Origin: Imbricaverruca yamaguchii
Taxonomy: Eukaryota > Arthropoda > Thecostraca > Neoverrucidae
Reading direction: 5' to 3'
Assembly (NCBI GenBank): GCA_034440575.1
Contig: JAOTOL010001074.1
Location: forward strand, 147,501-211,500
Length of the DNA: 64,000 nt
Shown: one piece after another, positions 44,700 through 57,231 of the stretch
Position numbering within the stretch: position 1 is the first letter of the stretch
Layout: every line of letters begins with the position of its first letter
Made by a program: the position numbers and the translations under genes
The notes under the pieces: model-generated
The model's database searches: none
What the model saw: the letters and a program-made list of their open reading frames with translations, nothing else
What the model was told of the DNA's origin: nothing

Positions 44700-47055
44700 T
44701 TTTGTCCGATAGATGAGCACTGCCCGCTCATCATCCGCACTGTCCGTGGCTCCGAGATAACGCTGAGCTCACGTCAGCCATGGAGGAGCGTGACGCAGCG
44801 ATAAGAGAGTGGGAGACATCCAGAACACCGGAAGCACGACAGACAATCCGAGCCCGCCGCGAGTTCCTGTGTGGTGGCCTGCTCACTGACCGACGGGAGT
44901 TTTGGCGCCGTTTGAAAGAGTTTGCATTCCGACCGACAGAGGGACCCATCGACAGTGTTGGTGATGTGCTAGCCCGTGCAGACAAGTTCACTTCACACTT
45001 TGCAGAGGCGGGCTCACGCACAGTGGCGGAGGTGGTGTGCGACGGTAGCCCCGCGCCCGGTCCCCGACCGCCCAGTGTGAGCGTCGACGCCAGGGCTGCA
45101 CCCGCCACTCTCCCTGAGCTCCAGTGTTAAAATAATGGTTTTCTGTTGGATGTGGGATGTCCAAATGAGTGCAGCAGGATGTCCAAATTCGCCATGGAAA
45201 CAATGTTGTTTAACATAACTTCTAAGTTCATCAAGCACAAGCTTGATCCAACAGCGTACTCATACCTGGAACTTTTTCCTTCGACTTGAGATACCCAACA
45301 TAGGGGTAACTATCTTATCGATAAGGTCGCAAAATACCGATAATTATTAACTGGTATTGTATAACCACACCATAGGTGATCCTTCTACCTGGAATTGTGC
45401 TCAGAGATGTTCGTGCATCATAAACCGTCATGATGAGAATAAGCATGATACTTTTTAAAAAAAACAATGTACTTTTCTATATGAGATGAGGATTTCATGA
45501 AGACTCATCACGAAGCACGATGTCGATACTTCGTTGGAAGGGATGTCGATTCAGTGTAAAGTGGTATATTCCACTCTATTTCATGAAAAATGTATCACTG
45601 ATGAGCTCTCTAAGGCGATAGGGCGAATGAGTACATTCAGAGCAATCGGGGTCGACGATGTCCCTCTCCACGCCATCAAAAAAAATATACTTCGCTGTCA
45701 TCGGCCAACATCCGCTCCATCTCATCAACTGCTCTACTACTACGCAGACCCTCCCCACTGCATGGAAAGTCTCCCGTGTCACGCCCATTTTGAAGTCAGG
45801 CGATCGATCTGATCTCAACAATTTTAGACCAATATCAATTCTGCCAATATTCATCAAATTCAAGGAAAAGGTAGTTTACATGCAATTGGTGCCAAACCTA
45901 CATAACAAACATGTACTCTCGCCTTTACAGTAGGCCTACCGGCCACACCACTGTACGGAGGACGCCATGCTCCATGCTGTCGAATGGATTCCACAGATGG
46001 TTGACAAGGGCCACGTCGCGTCGCTAACAACGATAGACCTCAGCAAAGCCTTCGACATCGTTGAGCATGGTGTCATTGCCAAGCTCGGCTGGTATGGCGT
46101 GCAGTCGATTGAATGGTTCCGCAATTTCCTCAGCAACCGGAAACAGACGGTGAACGGAGGCTCCTCCACCCTTCCCCGGACTCACGGCGTGGCTCAAGGC
46201 TCCATCATCTGGCCAATCCTCTTTCTCGTCTTCATCAACGACCTGTCATCTTTCGTCCCCCATGGTCGCCTATTATCCTATGCCGACGGTACCCAGCTGC
46301 CAGATCATCATCTGCCCAACATCACCGGCCGATACAGCCTTATGGCACGGGCTAAGGTGTCCATATCTCATCTTCAAAATTGGATTCAGCCCAACAGTTT
46401 AAGGATGAAACCGGACAAAACTCAATTCACCCTCTTTGGCACCAATGGGTCATTAAAGAAGCAGTGAACTTCCAGATTCGAGTCTCCGACCAGCAGCTTA
46501 ACTGGTATTCTCACAAATCCATGGTTGTGTGCAAATAGAACGCCATCACAGCATCCCTATACAAATTTCGCAGTCATTTAGCCACGGATGTCCTCAAGCT
46601 TGGTCCGGATCCACGTTTTTTTCTCACATCCTGTATTGTCTATTCCTCTGGGGCGGAGCCGCTCAGTGCCGTCTGCACCGCTTGCAAAAATGCAAAAACT
46701 CTGCCGCGCAAAGTGAAGTTGACGTTGACTAGTCACCGGTGTGCGCCGCACATTAGGATGACTGAAGTTTGCAGAGATGGTTCGGGAGCACGATTTCGTT
46801 CGGGCACACGGAGTCATGTGTACTGAACAATGCCCGGAAGCTGTTCTTAATATGCTTACCTGGCGGTCACAAGTATCGCAGAGGGAGACCAGAGCTGGGT
46901 CAGTTGGCGAGCCTCATCTCACAAGATGTCGACTCACGCAGACCCAGCGAGGTTTTTCATACCGCGCCGCGGACGCTTGGAACAGGCCACCACCATGGGC
47001 GCTGTATGACCAACGTAGTCGATGCGCCCGAAAGCCCAAATAACCAACCAACAGG
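44700..47055 (+). pseudogene. Broken non-LTR retrotransposon (reverse transcriptase), split by a MITE
   Basis: Plus-strand pieces of an ORF2. 44,780-45,120 (ARREFLCGGLLTDRREFWRR) resembles the endonuclease-RT linker. After the MITE at 45,122-45,600 the frame resumes with DELSKAIGRMSTFRAIGVDD, then SRVTPILKSGDRSDLNNFRP, TTIDLSKAFDIVEHGVIAKL, THGVAQGSIIWPILFLVFIN and LLSYADGTQL. 46,777-47,043 ends GFSYRAADAWNRPPPWALYD, a typical ORF2 C-terminus. Several frameshifts and stops break it, and the catalytic YADD reads YADG, so it is dead. The 3' end has the GGGCGC...GCGCCC hairpin and an AAATAACCAACCAAC tail. Confidence 0.85.
45122..45600 (+). mobile_element. hAT-like MITE, copy 5, nested in the LINE
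   Basis: 479 bp from CAGTGTTAAAATAATGG to AAAAATGTATCACTG, with flanks CTGAGCTC and ATGAGCTC (seven of eight identical). It interrupts the LINE frame between the linker and the reverse transcriptase, so it inserted after the LINE. Confidence 0.9.
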
Positions 47056-47270
47056 CTACCACCGGTCACCATGCAAGCACCGGGCCGCTCTGCATTCATA
47101 CGTGCTTTGGCGCTGAGTCGCTAGTTTCACTATATAGGGGTAAAGCTGTCTAAGCTGTATGCTCTTGAAATGTTTCAGACGCAATTGCATTTACCTGATG
47201 TGCTCACACAACATTGTATGGGTGCAGAAGAACCACTACGTGGAAGTACCTCAACACATGACTTGGTTGA

Positions 47271-47967
47271 CTTCACTGAATTATAAAGATAGATGTTTCA
47301 AAATGATTGTACTTGGGCTAGTCTGATCAAGCTTTCTACGAACCAAGATTGGGAATACAACACGAACGATTGAGATGCAAGCTTGACATAATTAAAAGCC
47401 ATTGACATTTAAATTATCGCACTTGCTAATTCATTCGGGGTACTTTTCGCTTTAACAATCGATTACACCGGTACAAAAAGAGCAAGAACAAAACGCTCTA
47501 ACATGACAAATACAGACATGCATAAGGCCATCGCAAACATTCACTTCGAACATAATTGGGAGCATTTAAATTCGGGTCGCTCACCTCACTTCGAGTCTCA
47601 TTTAAAGTGACACGATTATTTGGCTTCGGAGTATGTATGCCCATTCGCACCAGTAAATTAACAGTTGTGGCGGGAGTGCAGCACACAGTCCCATGTCGCG
47701 CTCAGGGACAACTTTACCACGGCTTGGTTCAGAGACGATGAGTGCAGACTAATTTATCCCTGCTCTTTTTGCATCAGTGAAATCGATCGTTGGAATCAAG
47801 TGACACGGGTGAACTAGCGCGTGCGATAATTTAAATTATGTCAATGGGCTTCAATTATGTCAAGCTTGCATCTCGATCATGTATTCCCAATAGTGGTTCG
47901 TTGGAGGTTTCACCAGGAAGCTGAAGTACATACCTTTTGAAACATCCATCTTTATAATACAGTGAAG
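47271..47967. mobile_element. Long terminal-inverted-repeat element
   Basis: The left arm from 47,271 (CTTCACTGAATTATAAAGAT) and the reverse complement of the right arm ending 47,967 (CTTCACTGTATTATAAAGAT) match over at least 130 bp with mismatches, including GAGATGCAAGCTTGACATAA on both arms. The interior of about 430 bp has no transposase. The superfamily is not assignable from the ends. Confidence 0.75.
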
Positions 47968-50900
47968 ACCGAGAATCGTCCAAAAACTAATAACTCGCTT
48001 TTGTTTCATGCTACACTGTTCATGATTGTGTTCATATGTTTGCATTGTGCCCAGTAGTAGCGAATCCACGATTTTTATGGGGGAGGAAGCCCCCAAAATG
48101 TTATAAGTATGTTTTCACCATGGCACGAATTTTTAGACTTGTGTGGTACTAATCTCAAAATTTCTTCTTTTCTTCTTCTTGACCTTCTTAGCTACATCTC
48201 TGATGCCCAGCACCAGTTATAACAGGCAACTTCGTCTGTAAGCGAAACCCACCGCTGTTGACAATGATTGGAATGAATGAATGAACGAATGAAAGAACGT
48301 GTGAATAAATACATAAATGCTTCATCACGGACGTCTTCAACATTGCAATACTTGCCTGGCGCAAGGCCTTTTACCCAGCATTGGCCTTGCATGGTTCTCA
48401 AAGACAACCAGTTGGATTTCCATTGAAAACTGGTTAACTTTAGCACTTCATATGGGTAGCTGTGGCCATTGTCAAAGCTCGTCTACCTTCACCTCGCGCA
48501 GATGCAAAATTGTGATGATGTACGTACTACCAAGGTTTGGAAAAGGCAGGAACTGAAATTGAACCTGCATGAACTAATTGGTCTTGCAGCCAGCTTTCGC
48601 AGACTGCAAAAATAACATAACCTCATGGATTTGTTATCTGGACATTATGCCCTGAAAAAATCCTTACATTTTTGTCCTGTAAAGCTAAATAACATTGTTT
48701 GATGACTGCAAATTATGGCATTGTCTGTATGTCATTGATGACATTGCTTGGCCCTATTGCTCTTTGGTTATTATTTTTTAAACGAACTGTAAAGTAGAAG
48801 AGCTTTGATGACCCAAACAGAAATGAGATAATCATGACTGAAGTGGACAACATACTTCTTTTTTAAATACTTGATTTCAAAACTCACCTTGAATGCTTTT
48901 GACTGATTGATTCCTTAGGCTTAAGGGCACACCAACTACACTCATTTGGTGCCCAATATTGAATGCCAGTATGGGACCATGACTGAATTGTGGGTTAATC
49001 AGAATACCCACACCAAATTGATCAAATTTCACCTGTGGGTATTCAGCCCAGGTTTTGTTATGTTCCCATACATCTGGACCCAAAAGGTAATACAAATCAG
49101 TATAATACAAAAATGTATTATTTTGGTGTCATACCTACCTTCTTGAAGAAGGTATCACACTGTATACATAAATATTTGGCATTTTAATCATGTTCCCATC
49201 TCAATGTTAAGAACTAATACAGTTAAACTTTCTTATTTTGGTTCTGAAGACTGATCATGGCATTAAATCAACCATAACATTCCTACCAAAACGTTGGCAT
49301 TCACCTCAAGGTGAATGCCAATTGCTAAGAATAAACATGCAGGGTGAACTCTGCATCATGTATTGTAGATAAAATCAGTAATAAGGGACCTCATGCCATT
49401 AGGGGAAGACCATGAAAATACACAAGAGCGTACATCTTGGTTCACTGCAGTTGTCGGTTATAATCATAAGCATGTGTGTGTAATAACAAAATTGGTGCAA
49501 TATATTTCAGGCCGTAAGCCAAGGCATACCTACCATAAGTTTCATGTCTTGAGTGGTGGATGGAAGGTTGAGATCAAAGAAAAACAGGGGAAACATCACT
49601 CAGCCCAGCAAAAATTTCACAAATGGTTTTATGGTTACCCATTATATACATTAGGTTTATGAAGCATTATCCTCTTAAAGCACAACAGGCTCTGGTAGGC
49701 ATCACGCAGACCAGTCACAAAATCACCACGGCGACCTTGGCTTGACAACTGCAATTAAGAAACAAAGTGACCCACCTGAACTTGTCCGCGCCCAAAGCTT
49801 TTTGACGGTGATTCGATATCATAGTAGGAGGAAATTGCACACGCCATCTTTTGCTGAACTCTGATGAATACCACTGAACCGGATGTCAGTCGTTATCGCA
49901 TATATCGCATGCAACACAGACGTGCGAACGCTGCGCCTTGAATACGATGGAAAAATCATAAACAATTTAAAACAGGAAGAATCTCGCGCCAATCATCTGG
50001 TAGCTGAATCCATGCTGTTCTAGGAATTCCCTTTATTGTCATTTTTTTGTAGCAGCGATGAAGGAAGGAGCTACTTGATACGATACGTTAGTAATTCGTT
50101 GCTTTTCAGGAAACTATCCGTGAATAAGATGGATTTCGGTGACTATTTATCGAGAGAAGCTATCTTACAAAATGTATTTGTCACACTTCTCTTTCAATTT
50201 CTCTACTATTTGTTGCTATCAATTTTCCATCAGACACCACATATACAACAGTCGCGTTGTATATGCTTACATACTAAGTATGCGTGTATTTTTGCTCGGG
50301 ATACGCGGAGGTTGTCGATGGGGAGATCGCGCAGAATGTTAAGTTGCTATGTACGTTGCTCCATAGAAATGCAAATGATTGCATTCTTTTACATAATGTC
50401 ATTGCTAATTACATTGCGGTGCAACTGATTAGTGTTAGCATCGTTTTAAATATATTACATTTTCTCACTGCAATACAAATGAAAGCCAGAATGACATTTT
50501 TGTGTTTATATTCAAATATTCCTTTCATTGCTCTGGTGTCCTTGCCCTGGTCTTCTGGCCCTCCATATTCACTTCACACACATTTGTCCTGATTTCAGGT
50601 CTGCAAAGTACAACTCAGCCCTGAACCTAACCAAACCTAACCTTTTCAGATTAAATAAGAATCAACCAAAAGTAATTTGTTACAAAATTCTTCATGTGTA
50701 GGCACACAAATTAGCTGAACTTTAACATGTCTTCTTCATAAAAATGTATTCTTTAGTCATATCAATATTTTTGTTCATACTTCTATACTGCACATATTTT
50801 TTCCCCATAAGCAAACCTTTTATGTTTTGTATATGTTATATATTTGATGTATTCCATAATTGACCTATGTATGTTTGCTGTATGTTATATAATTTTCAGT

Positions 50901-53256
50901 ACCCGTTTGTTAAGTTAGGCTAGGGTATGGTAACATAATGTTCATGTCTGAATGGAATACCTTAATTGGTGGCTTCAGAGAGACAATACCTGGCATCTAC
51001 CAACATGTATCCTTTTTGGGTGGTCAGAAGGGTGTCTGAGATAAAAGGCAGACATGAAGGCAAATAATGTATGAGGTATGGATGAAGAATTCAGTGTGTT
51101 AACTTTCCGGATGATATTACCCTGGCAGGCATGCATATCAATGGTAATGAATATAGTAGAATTCTCTCATTGAACATATAAACAGAAGGACAACTTTTCA
51201 GGCCCCATAGTCATAGTTTTTAGTTGCAATTCTCGCAGTTTTGATGCAGTTTCACAGAAGAATTTAATTCACCAAATAGAGCAGAACAGGATGGATGGAA
51301 ACATTCCAGAGTGGATTTGAGATTGGTTGAAGAAAAGGAAATGAAGGGTAGTATTAGATGGATGTAAATTTGAATGGAGGGATGTTCCAAGTAGAGTGCC
51401 AAATGAGTCTGTTATGGGTCTACTTAATTGTATATTTGTGAACAACATTTTGGTAGGCTGAGGAAAAGGGTGTTTTATGCAGAATTGGACAAATAGAGCT
51501 AGATTGGTGGAAGGATAGGTATGTATATTTGTGTTTGATGTTGGTAGATAGTTCATTTTGAATTTATGATTCTGTATTGATTTGCTCTGGGGATGGCATT
51601 TTGGATAGAGGGGATGATGTTCTGAATGTGTCATAGACCCCTTTGCATGGCATAGACTCCATTGAGCAGGCATGGATGCAACTTGAAAATTATTTGGTAA
51701 GGCATTCAATCCACATGTGTTAGATGGAATCCAAGGAATAGCACTGGGTAGCTAGGATGGATATGCATTGATATTTGTGTCAGATGTTGGTGGATGGTTT
51801 CTTTAGGATGTGTTGATGGTAGGATTGGCCATTATACTGGGCTTATGGTATCTTCCATTTGCAGACTTAGCTGGATGGGCCTTTGTGGCTCTTTCATCCA
51901 AGCATTCTGAAAGAGCCACAAGGGCTATCATTCCATCCAACATAATGAATGCCTTATTCTTGGTTTTACATTTCCACATTACATCAGTAAATGCTTCCTG
52001 GGAATGGGATATCATCCTATTTAGAACTACATGACTCAATGGTCAATGTGTTATAAAGCCAATAACCTACCTAGGCAGTCAGTAAATTGCTGGGCTAATG
52101 TCGACCTCTCTACAGCAGGCAACATGAGGAGCATGCAGTGAACCATACACAGGCTGTACTCCACTGGCAGTAAGACGTGCCTCGGATTGGGTGTTCCGGC
52201 AGCACCAGCCATGTCTGTCCCAAGCCAAGAGCCACTGGACATCCTGATTCGTGAGTATGGTGCCGAGTTTGGCACCAGGTGATAATTGTGCTGACAGCTT
52301 AATGCCCAACTGGTGCTGCTTGAGTGCAAGGACACTGCCCACCCTGAACCTTCCCTTTTGTGTAGAAGATGTGCTAACAGATCATTATTTGGGCAAAGCA
52401 CCCTTAAACTCAAATAACCATAGAAGGTGTGACGTTTTGCCATGTGAAGAGTCGGTACTGTTGATAAGAGCACTAATGGGTGCCCCCTCATGCATATGAT
52501 GGCTTAGTTGCAATGGTGGGTGCTGGGAGTGGTGGTTCATCATCTTTGTTCTCACATTTGGCTGTACCCTGTGTGGCCAGGTTTAAAATGCATTTCTGAG
52601 ATGACAAACTTAAATGACAGTGTTGTGCCTCACTAGATTGCTTCACATTGTTGCTTAGTTAACTTGATGTGCTAATTTGCTTGCTTGACATTGGTGGTTG
52701 GTTAACCTGATGTGGCAATTTGACTGCTTCACATTGGTCTTGCTGTGCTATTTGAATGATTAATATTGGTGTTTGATTCACCTGATGTGATAAGTTGTTT
52801 TTAAGCCAACAGTCAGTATTGAAGTGATTATGTGCAATATTTTGAGAGGCAAAGTGATGTTTCAGATTATGTACTCAGCATTGCTCTTCTATTCTTTGAA
52901 AACCAGGGAGAGTTTCAATTTCTCAACTCTTATAATTGAATTAGATGCTTCAGTTTGCAGTAGTAATTTAAACACTACTTGGTACCCTTCTAAAGTGGAA
53001 CTTTCTACTCAGGGTGCATGCAGATATGCTCACACATCCTGTCTAAAGGAATCCTGTGACCCTGATATGAGAATACCAGTTGTACAATGCAGCTTTGTAA
53101 AATGCAGAGTCGTTTTAGCCTGGACATGACTGAGAATGTCTTGACCCATTAGTTTCAACCAGACATGGGGGCAAAGCTTGCTTCAGCTTCCTGAAGCAAT
53201 GAATTTGTTGGTATTAGCTTCAGCTTTGGCCTCGCGCCATCTTAACACAATAGCTA
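47968..53256. other. AT-rich stretch with no recognisable gene
   Basis: More than 5 kb of AT-rich sequence. Short open frames on both strands have no recognisable domains. A perfect 13-bp inverted repeat lies at 49,294-49,321, and a short fragment similar to the LINE tail (ACTCAAATAACC) lies near 52,410. Confidence 0.55.
49294..49321. repeat. Perfect 13-bp inverted repeat
   Basis: TTGGCATTCACCT and its exact complement AGGTGAATGCCAA are separated by two bases, able to form a tight hairpin or cruciform. No function can be assigned. Confidence 0.85.
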
Positions 53257-53735
53257 GAGGTGTGAAACGTTATTCGTGAAGTAGGGTGGAATATACCACT
53301 CTCTAAACTTTCAATCAACATCCTTTTCAAAGAAGTATCAATATCCTGCTCCTTGATGCATGCTCATAAGTCTTCATGTTTCCTTTCTAACAGTATCTTG
53401 TTTATGAGTATCATGTTCATGTGCTCATGACGAATGGTGATGCGCGATAATTTTCACAACATTTTCACAACGCAAGTTCAGGTAAAGAGATTACCTATGT
53501 GATATGACATGCAATACCATTTTGTAGCATAGGCATTATTCTCCCTCCCCTTCCTAAATTATGAATATCAAAACAAATGATAAAGGTACAGCCATAGGTG
53601 CCTTTATCATTGGTTCACATTTTGATCACACATGAAAGGCGTTTTGATGACACTAATTCCATTGGAATTTTTGACGTCCTACTGTGCTCATTTCGACATC
53701 CCACACCTAACGAAGAACATTCTTTTGGCCCTAAG
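53257..53735 (-). mobile_element. hAT-like MITE, copy 6 (reverse, old)
   Basis: Similar to copy 1 across the length, including TATTCGTGAAGTAGGGTGGA and GACATCCCACACCTAACGAA, but both ends are diverged and no target duplication is visible. Limits are approximate. Confidence 0.65.
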
Positions 53736-54534
53736 CCGGAGGGCCTCTCTCATAACGCACACTGGATGGGGAACAGGTTCAGCCTCACCCCTCTACAATC
53801 TCGATAAAACTACTGGTGTTAGAAACACAATATTTTGGGGGTAGATTGTGGCAAACCTGCTTCAGTATAAATTCCCTGATCCCAGGTCGATGCCTCGTGG
53901 CAGCTCGTGTCGAGATCAGCCACCACACAGCATCTTCGCTCTACTGCACAGAGAAAGCCTGGGTGACTTGTGTGATATGTGTGACCTCTAACACTGCGGC
54001 CGGGCGATCGGCCGCCACACGGTGCATTGATTTTGAACCCTCCTCCCCCCAGTACCTCTAATATGTCTACCAACGGATTTCGGTTTTTGTTGCACAGGGT
54101 GTGCTTATCGACTTTTCACGAAGTCCCACGTTTTCATTATAATATCGCCGCCCGTTTATGAGATGTCGAAGAACAGGAGTGTGGGCGGATTTCGCTCCCT
54201 ACGCTTCCGGTGCGCGTACTAAGTTGCTCCTTCGGATTCCGCTTCATGATTTATCAGCAGATGGTTTCGGCCTCGTCTTCAGCTTCTCGCAGAATTTTGA
54301 ACTGCTGTCTTCGGCGGGGCCGAAGACAAACGTGACGATGGCGTGGCTGGATATTTAATGAATGTACTCTCCCTAGTAACCCTGCATATTTATCCTCTGA
54401 CGTGGAATGCTCTTGTGCATACATCTGCCCTGCCCAGACATCTGCTTGGATTCGCCCCTGTGTCTGGTGATAACGTTACCCTGTTGACTGCCGTGGATCA
54501 GTGTTGCTAGGTTTCCATCCACCCCCGGTGTGGT
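53736..54534. other. No gene recognised
   Basis: Region upstream of the first recognised GGA exon. The GGA start-codon exon should lie here or further left but was not found. Confidence 0.45.
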
Positions 54535-54582
54535 GAGCAGAGCAGTCGAAGCACCTGAAAGCCCAAATAACCAACCAACCAC
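54535..54582 (+). mobile_element. LINE/SINE 3' tail fragment
   Basis: AGCAGTCGAAGCACCTGAAA followed by GCCCAAATAACCAACCAACC, matching the tail of the LINE at 46,994-47,055 without a complete hairpin. It lies about 60 bp upstream of the GGA exon acceptor. Confidence 0.55.
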
Positions 54583-54644
54583 CCCCAGTGCCAGCTGTGC
54601 CATTCCATAGGGTGTGTGGTGATGCCCAGCCTTGGCTTTTGCAG

Positions 54645-54724
54645 AGCGGATCACTAACCCGCTGAGCGACAGCTACGATCCCGCCCTGGTTTACGCCTTC
54701 TGCGAGCGCGTCAAACAACAGCAG
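54645..54724 (+). CDS. GGA adaptor, VHS-domain exon a
   Basis: The acceptor GGCTTTTGCAG is followed by two bases completing a split codon and 26 codons ending VKQQQ. RITNPLSDSYDPALVYAFCE matches the first helices of the GGA VHS domain (ATNP...W..I..FCEQ in vertebrates). GGA proteins are Golgi-localised, Arf-binding clathrin adaptors, and the VHS domain binds acidic-dileucine signals of cargo receptors such as the mannose-6-phosphate receptor. The apparent donor is CAG|GCGAGT, so the next intron would be of the rarer GC-AG type. The start-codon exon is not identified. Confidence 0.88.
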
Positions 54725-54850
54725 GCGAGTTTGCCCTGGGGTTGTTTGATATTTGTACCGCCATCAGTTACGCGTTACGTGTCCGCTTTTCCATTTGCTG
54801 CATGATTGGTTCTTGTTGAAATGTATATTACCTTCCCCTGTACTTGTTGT

Positions 54851-55015
54851 TCATGGGTGGGTAGTCTAGGGGTAAGTTCCTCATCTCACAATATAATATT
54901 GTGGGTTCGAGTCTCACCTGTCGCTGCTCTTCTCCCGCGACTAGTCGGGGTGAGAGATCGGCAACGCTGCATGACTCAACGGTTAACGTGTCGTAAAACC
55001 CAATAACTAACCAAC
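54851..55015 (+). mobile_element. tRNA-derived SINE, family A, with target duplication
   Basis: GGGTGGGTAGTCTAGGGGTA head, B-box GGGTTCGAGTC, core GGGTGAGAGATCGGCAACGC, and a CAATAACTAACCAAC tail. Flanked by CCTGTACTTGTTGT (54,837) and CCTGTATTTGTTGT (55,016). Confidence 0.9.
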
Positions 55016-55207
55016 CCTGTATTTGTTGTGCTTTTTGTACCCAAATGATGGAAGTATAAAGCACACATTAATTCATGATGAAGCAATCATCACGGCGTGC
55101 TTATTTTCGCCGTACAAGTGTTGGTTGAGTCACCGTCGCAGCAGCCGGTGTTTACGTGTGGCAGCCGCTGGTGCAGTAGAGGTGGTGGCGCTTCTGTCGC
55201 TCTGTGG

Positions 55208-55400
55208 TGTCCACCCTCTGACAACTACACCGTGGACAGTTGTCCGAGGGGACGAACACTGTCCACCCTCTGACAACCGCACGTGGGAAGTTGTCGGAGG
55301 GGACGAACAGTGTCCACCCTCTAACAGCCACACCGTGGGCAGTTGTCCGAGGGGACGAACAGTGTCCACTCTCTGACAACCGCACGTGGACAGTTGTCCG
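55208..55400. repeat. 52-bp tandem repeat in GGA intron
   Basis: Nearly four units of 51-52 bp: TGTCCACCCTCTGACAACCG, then CACGTGGACAGTTGTC and CGAGGGGACGAACAG. The arms GTGGACAGTTGTC and GACAAC...GTCCAC give local dyad symmetry. Confidence 0.88.
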
Positions 55401-55562
55401 TGGGAATGAGTAGTCTAGGGGTAAGTTGCCCGTCTCACAATCGAAAAGTTGTGGGTTCGAGTCTCACCTGCCGCTACTCTTCTGCCGCGACCAATCGGCG
55501 TGAGAGATTGGCGACGCTACGTGACTCAACGATCGACGTCGTAAACCCAACAACCAACCAAC
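55401..55562 (+). mobile_element. tRNA-derived SINE, family A
   Basis: ATGAGTAGTCTAGGGGTAAG head, B-box GGGTTCGAGTC, intact core GCGTGAGAGATTGGCGACGC and a CCCAACAACCAACCAAC tail. The direct repeat ACAGTTG is found on both sides. One of the best-preserved copies. Confidence 0.88.
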
Positions 55563-55723
55563 AGTTGCTCGATCGATTTGTTCCAAGTGGCGTTATATGT
55601 TTTGTCAGTTTGTTTGTCATAGTGTTTCATTCGTGTGCGATGGTGGCCATTCCATGCCTTGTAGACCTGATGTCTGTCGGCCTCGTCCCGTCTCAGTATA
55701 GGCAAGTGGTATGGGTTGCCCGG

Positions 55724-55880
55724 GCTGGGGGCGTCAGAGTGGTTAAGGCGTTGAGCTCTGGACACCAAGATCCCGAGTGCGGCATTCGCACCGCTCGGGA
55801 CATCTCCCAATCCTGGGGCCCACCAGTGAAGCAGTGTGGGCAGCGCCGTTAGACGCAATCGTGTATGAAGTACGTCATAA
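55724..55880 (+). mobile_element. tRNA-derived SINE, family C
   Basis: GGGGGCGTCAGAGTGGTTAA head (Leu/Ser-like A box) with a body containing CCCACCAGTGAAGCAGTGTG and GGCAGCGCCGTTAGACG. Shares its body with the copy at 63,414-63,598 and differs from families A and B. Confidence 0.75.
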
Positions 55881-56103
55881 GCCGTCCAGTAGGCAATAAA
55901 GAAGGCATGCGCTACCTTTTAGCTGGCAATTCAGAGTAAACAAACCGACTATGGTGATATCAGTACCTTTGAACTGATTGTGTCAAGACGCCTATTGACA
56001 TTCCTTGTTTGGATTGATGTGTTGGCGGAAGCTCATGACCTGTTGATTGTACCCTGATGTCTAGGATGCCAGCTGACCTGCCACCTGCGACCTGACCTTT
56101 CAG

Positions 56104-56184
56104 GATGGCCCAGTGACGGCCACTCGTCTGTTGGCCTACCGTGTGCAGAGTCCGCAGGAGAAGGAGGCCATGCTGGCGCTGGAT
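56104..56184 (+). CDS. GGA adaptor, VHS-domain exon b
   Basis: The acceptor CCTTTCAG is followed by 27 codons in phase 0; the donor is CTGGAT|GTGAGT. DGPVTATRLLAYRVQSPQEK matches the VHS segment GPPLATRLLAHKIQSPQEWE of GGA. It joins exon a and exon c without a frame change. Confidence 0.92.
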
Positions 56185-57061
56185 GTGAGTTTCGGATTGC
56201 CGTCGGGGTCAGAATAAAAACAAAGACCGCTAAGCATAGTTGTACAAATGATAAAAATGATTATGCACCATAATGTTACATCAACAACGAGCAGTGCGGG
56301 TTTTCGTTGTTTCCCCATGAATTTAGTTATTGCTGCTGTATATATGATGCTTTTTAGATGCTGTCTGATGTTTAGTATTTGCTTAATTATGATTGTTTTC
56401 AAACGCGAGGTGCTACTCGTACATCGTGGGTGAAATTAAAAGTGAAAACTGAAGTTATACTGATACAGTCTGGTCTTCAGATATAGTATCCAGTTTTTGA
56501 AATTGCCAATGTTGACAGAGTTGACCATGACCTCAAGCATATCAGTTTATGCCAGCTGAGGTCACGAGGAAGCTAGTCACCTTAATCCGTCCGGTATAAT
56601 CCGTGGCTTCAATTGATTAAGAATCAAGACAACAGCATGCATCAGACAGTGAAGTGCTGGGATAAAAGCTATGGGCGTGAATGCTCTAAGACGGGTCAAA
56701 GCACCCTAAGACCTGAAGAACACAATTACTGGCTAAGACCACGAAGTAGCATGCGGTTTCCAGCCATGGCTATGCACCACGAGCCTCGTGCGACTTGCTT
56801 TCAGACAACACGAAAGTCTGAATAACAAGCAATCGCAACTATATTCTGGCAGCTATACCGAAGTGTGCAACTATGTCATGCACTTCCGCAGTGCGTTGTG
56901 TGTTTTCCCCACTTTTGCTGTTATAACTTCCGTGATTTCCCGCCAAAGCCTTTCAATCGTTTTTCATTGAAAACGTTGGAGCTGATTACAACGGTAACAC
57001 AGCGCTGCCGTCGCGATGTCATCAGTGTGAGGTGCCACACGCAACACCCCTCCATTCCCAT

Positions 57062-57222
57062 GAGGACGAGTATTCTAGGGATAAGTTGCCGTCTCGCAAT
57101 CGAAAAGCTGTGGGTTCGGGTCTGACCTGTCGCCACTTTTCGCCCGCGACCAGTCGGCATGAGATATTGGCGACGCTGCATGACTCAACGGTCCACGTGT
57201 CGTAAAGCCAATAACCGACCAA
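57062..57222 (+). mobile_element. tRNA-derived SINE, family A
   Basis: GAGGACGAGTATTCTAGGGA head, B-box GGGTTCGGGTC, core GCATGAGATATTGGCGACGC and a GCCAATAACCGACCAAC tail. Lies about 90 bp upstream of the exon c acceptor. Confidence 0.85.
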
Positions 57223-57231
57223 CTCGACTGC

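Noticed and set aside
54855..54930. Possible tRNA gene (plus strand)
   Set aside because: Head of a family A SINE with a clear target duplication.
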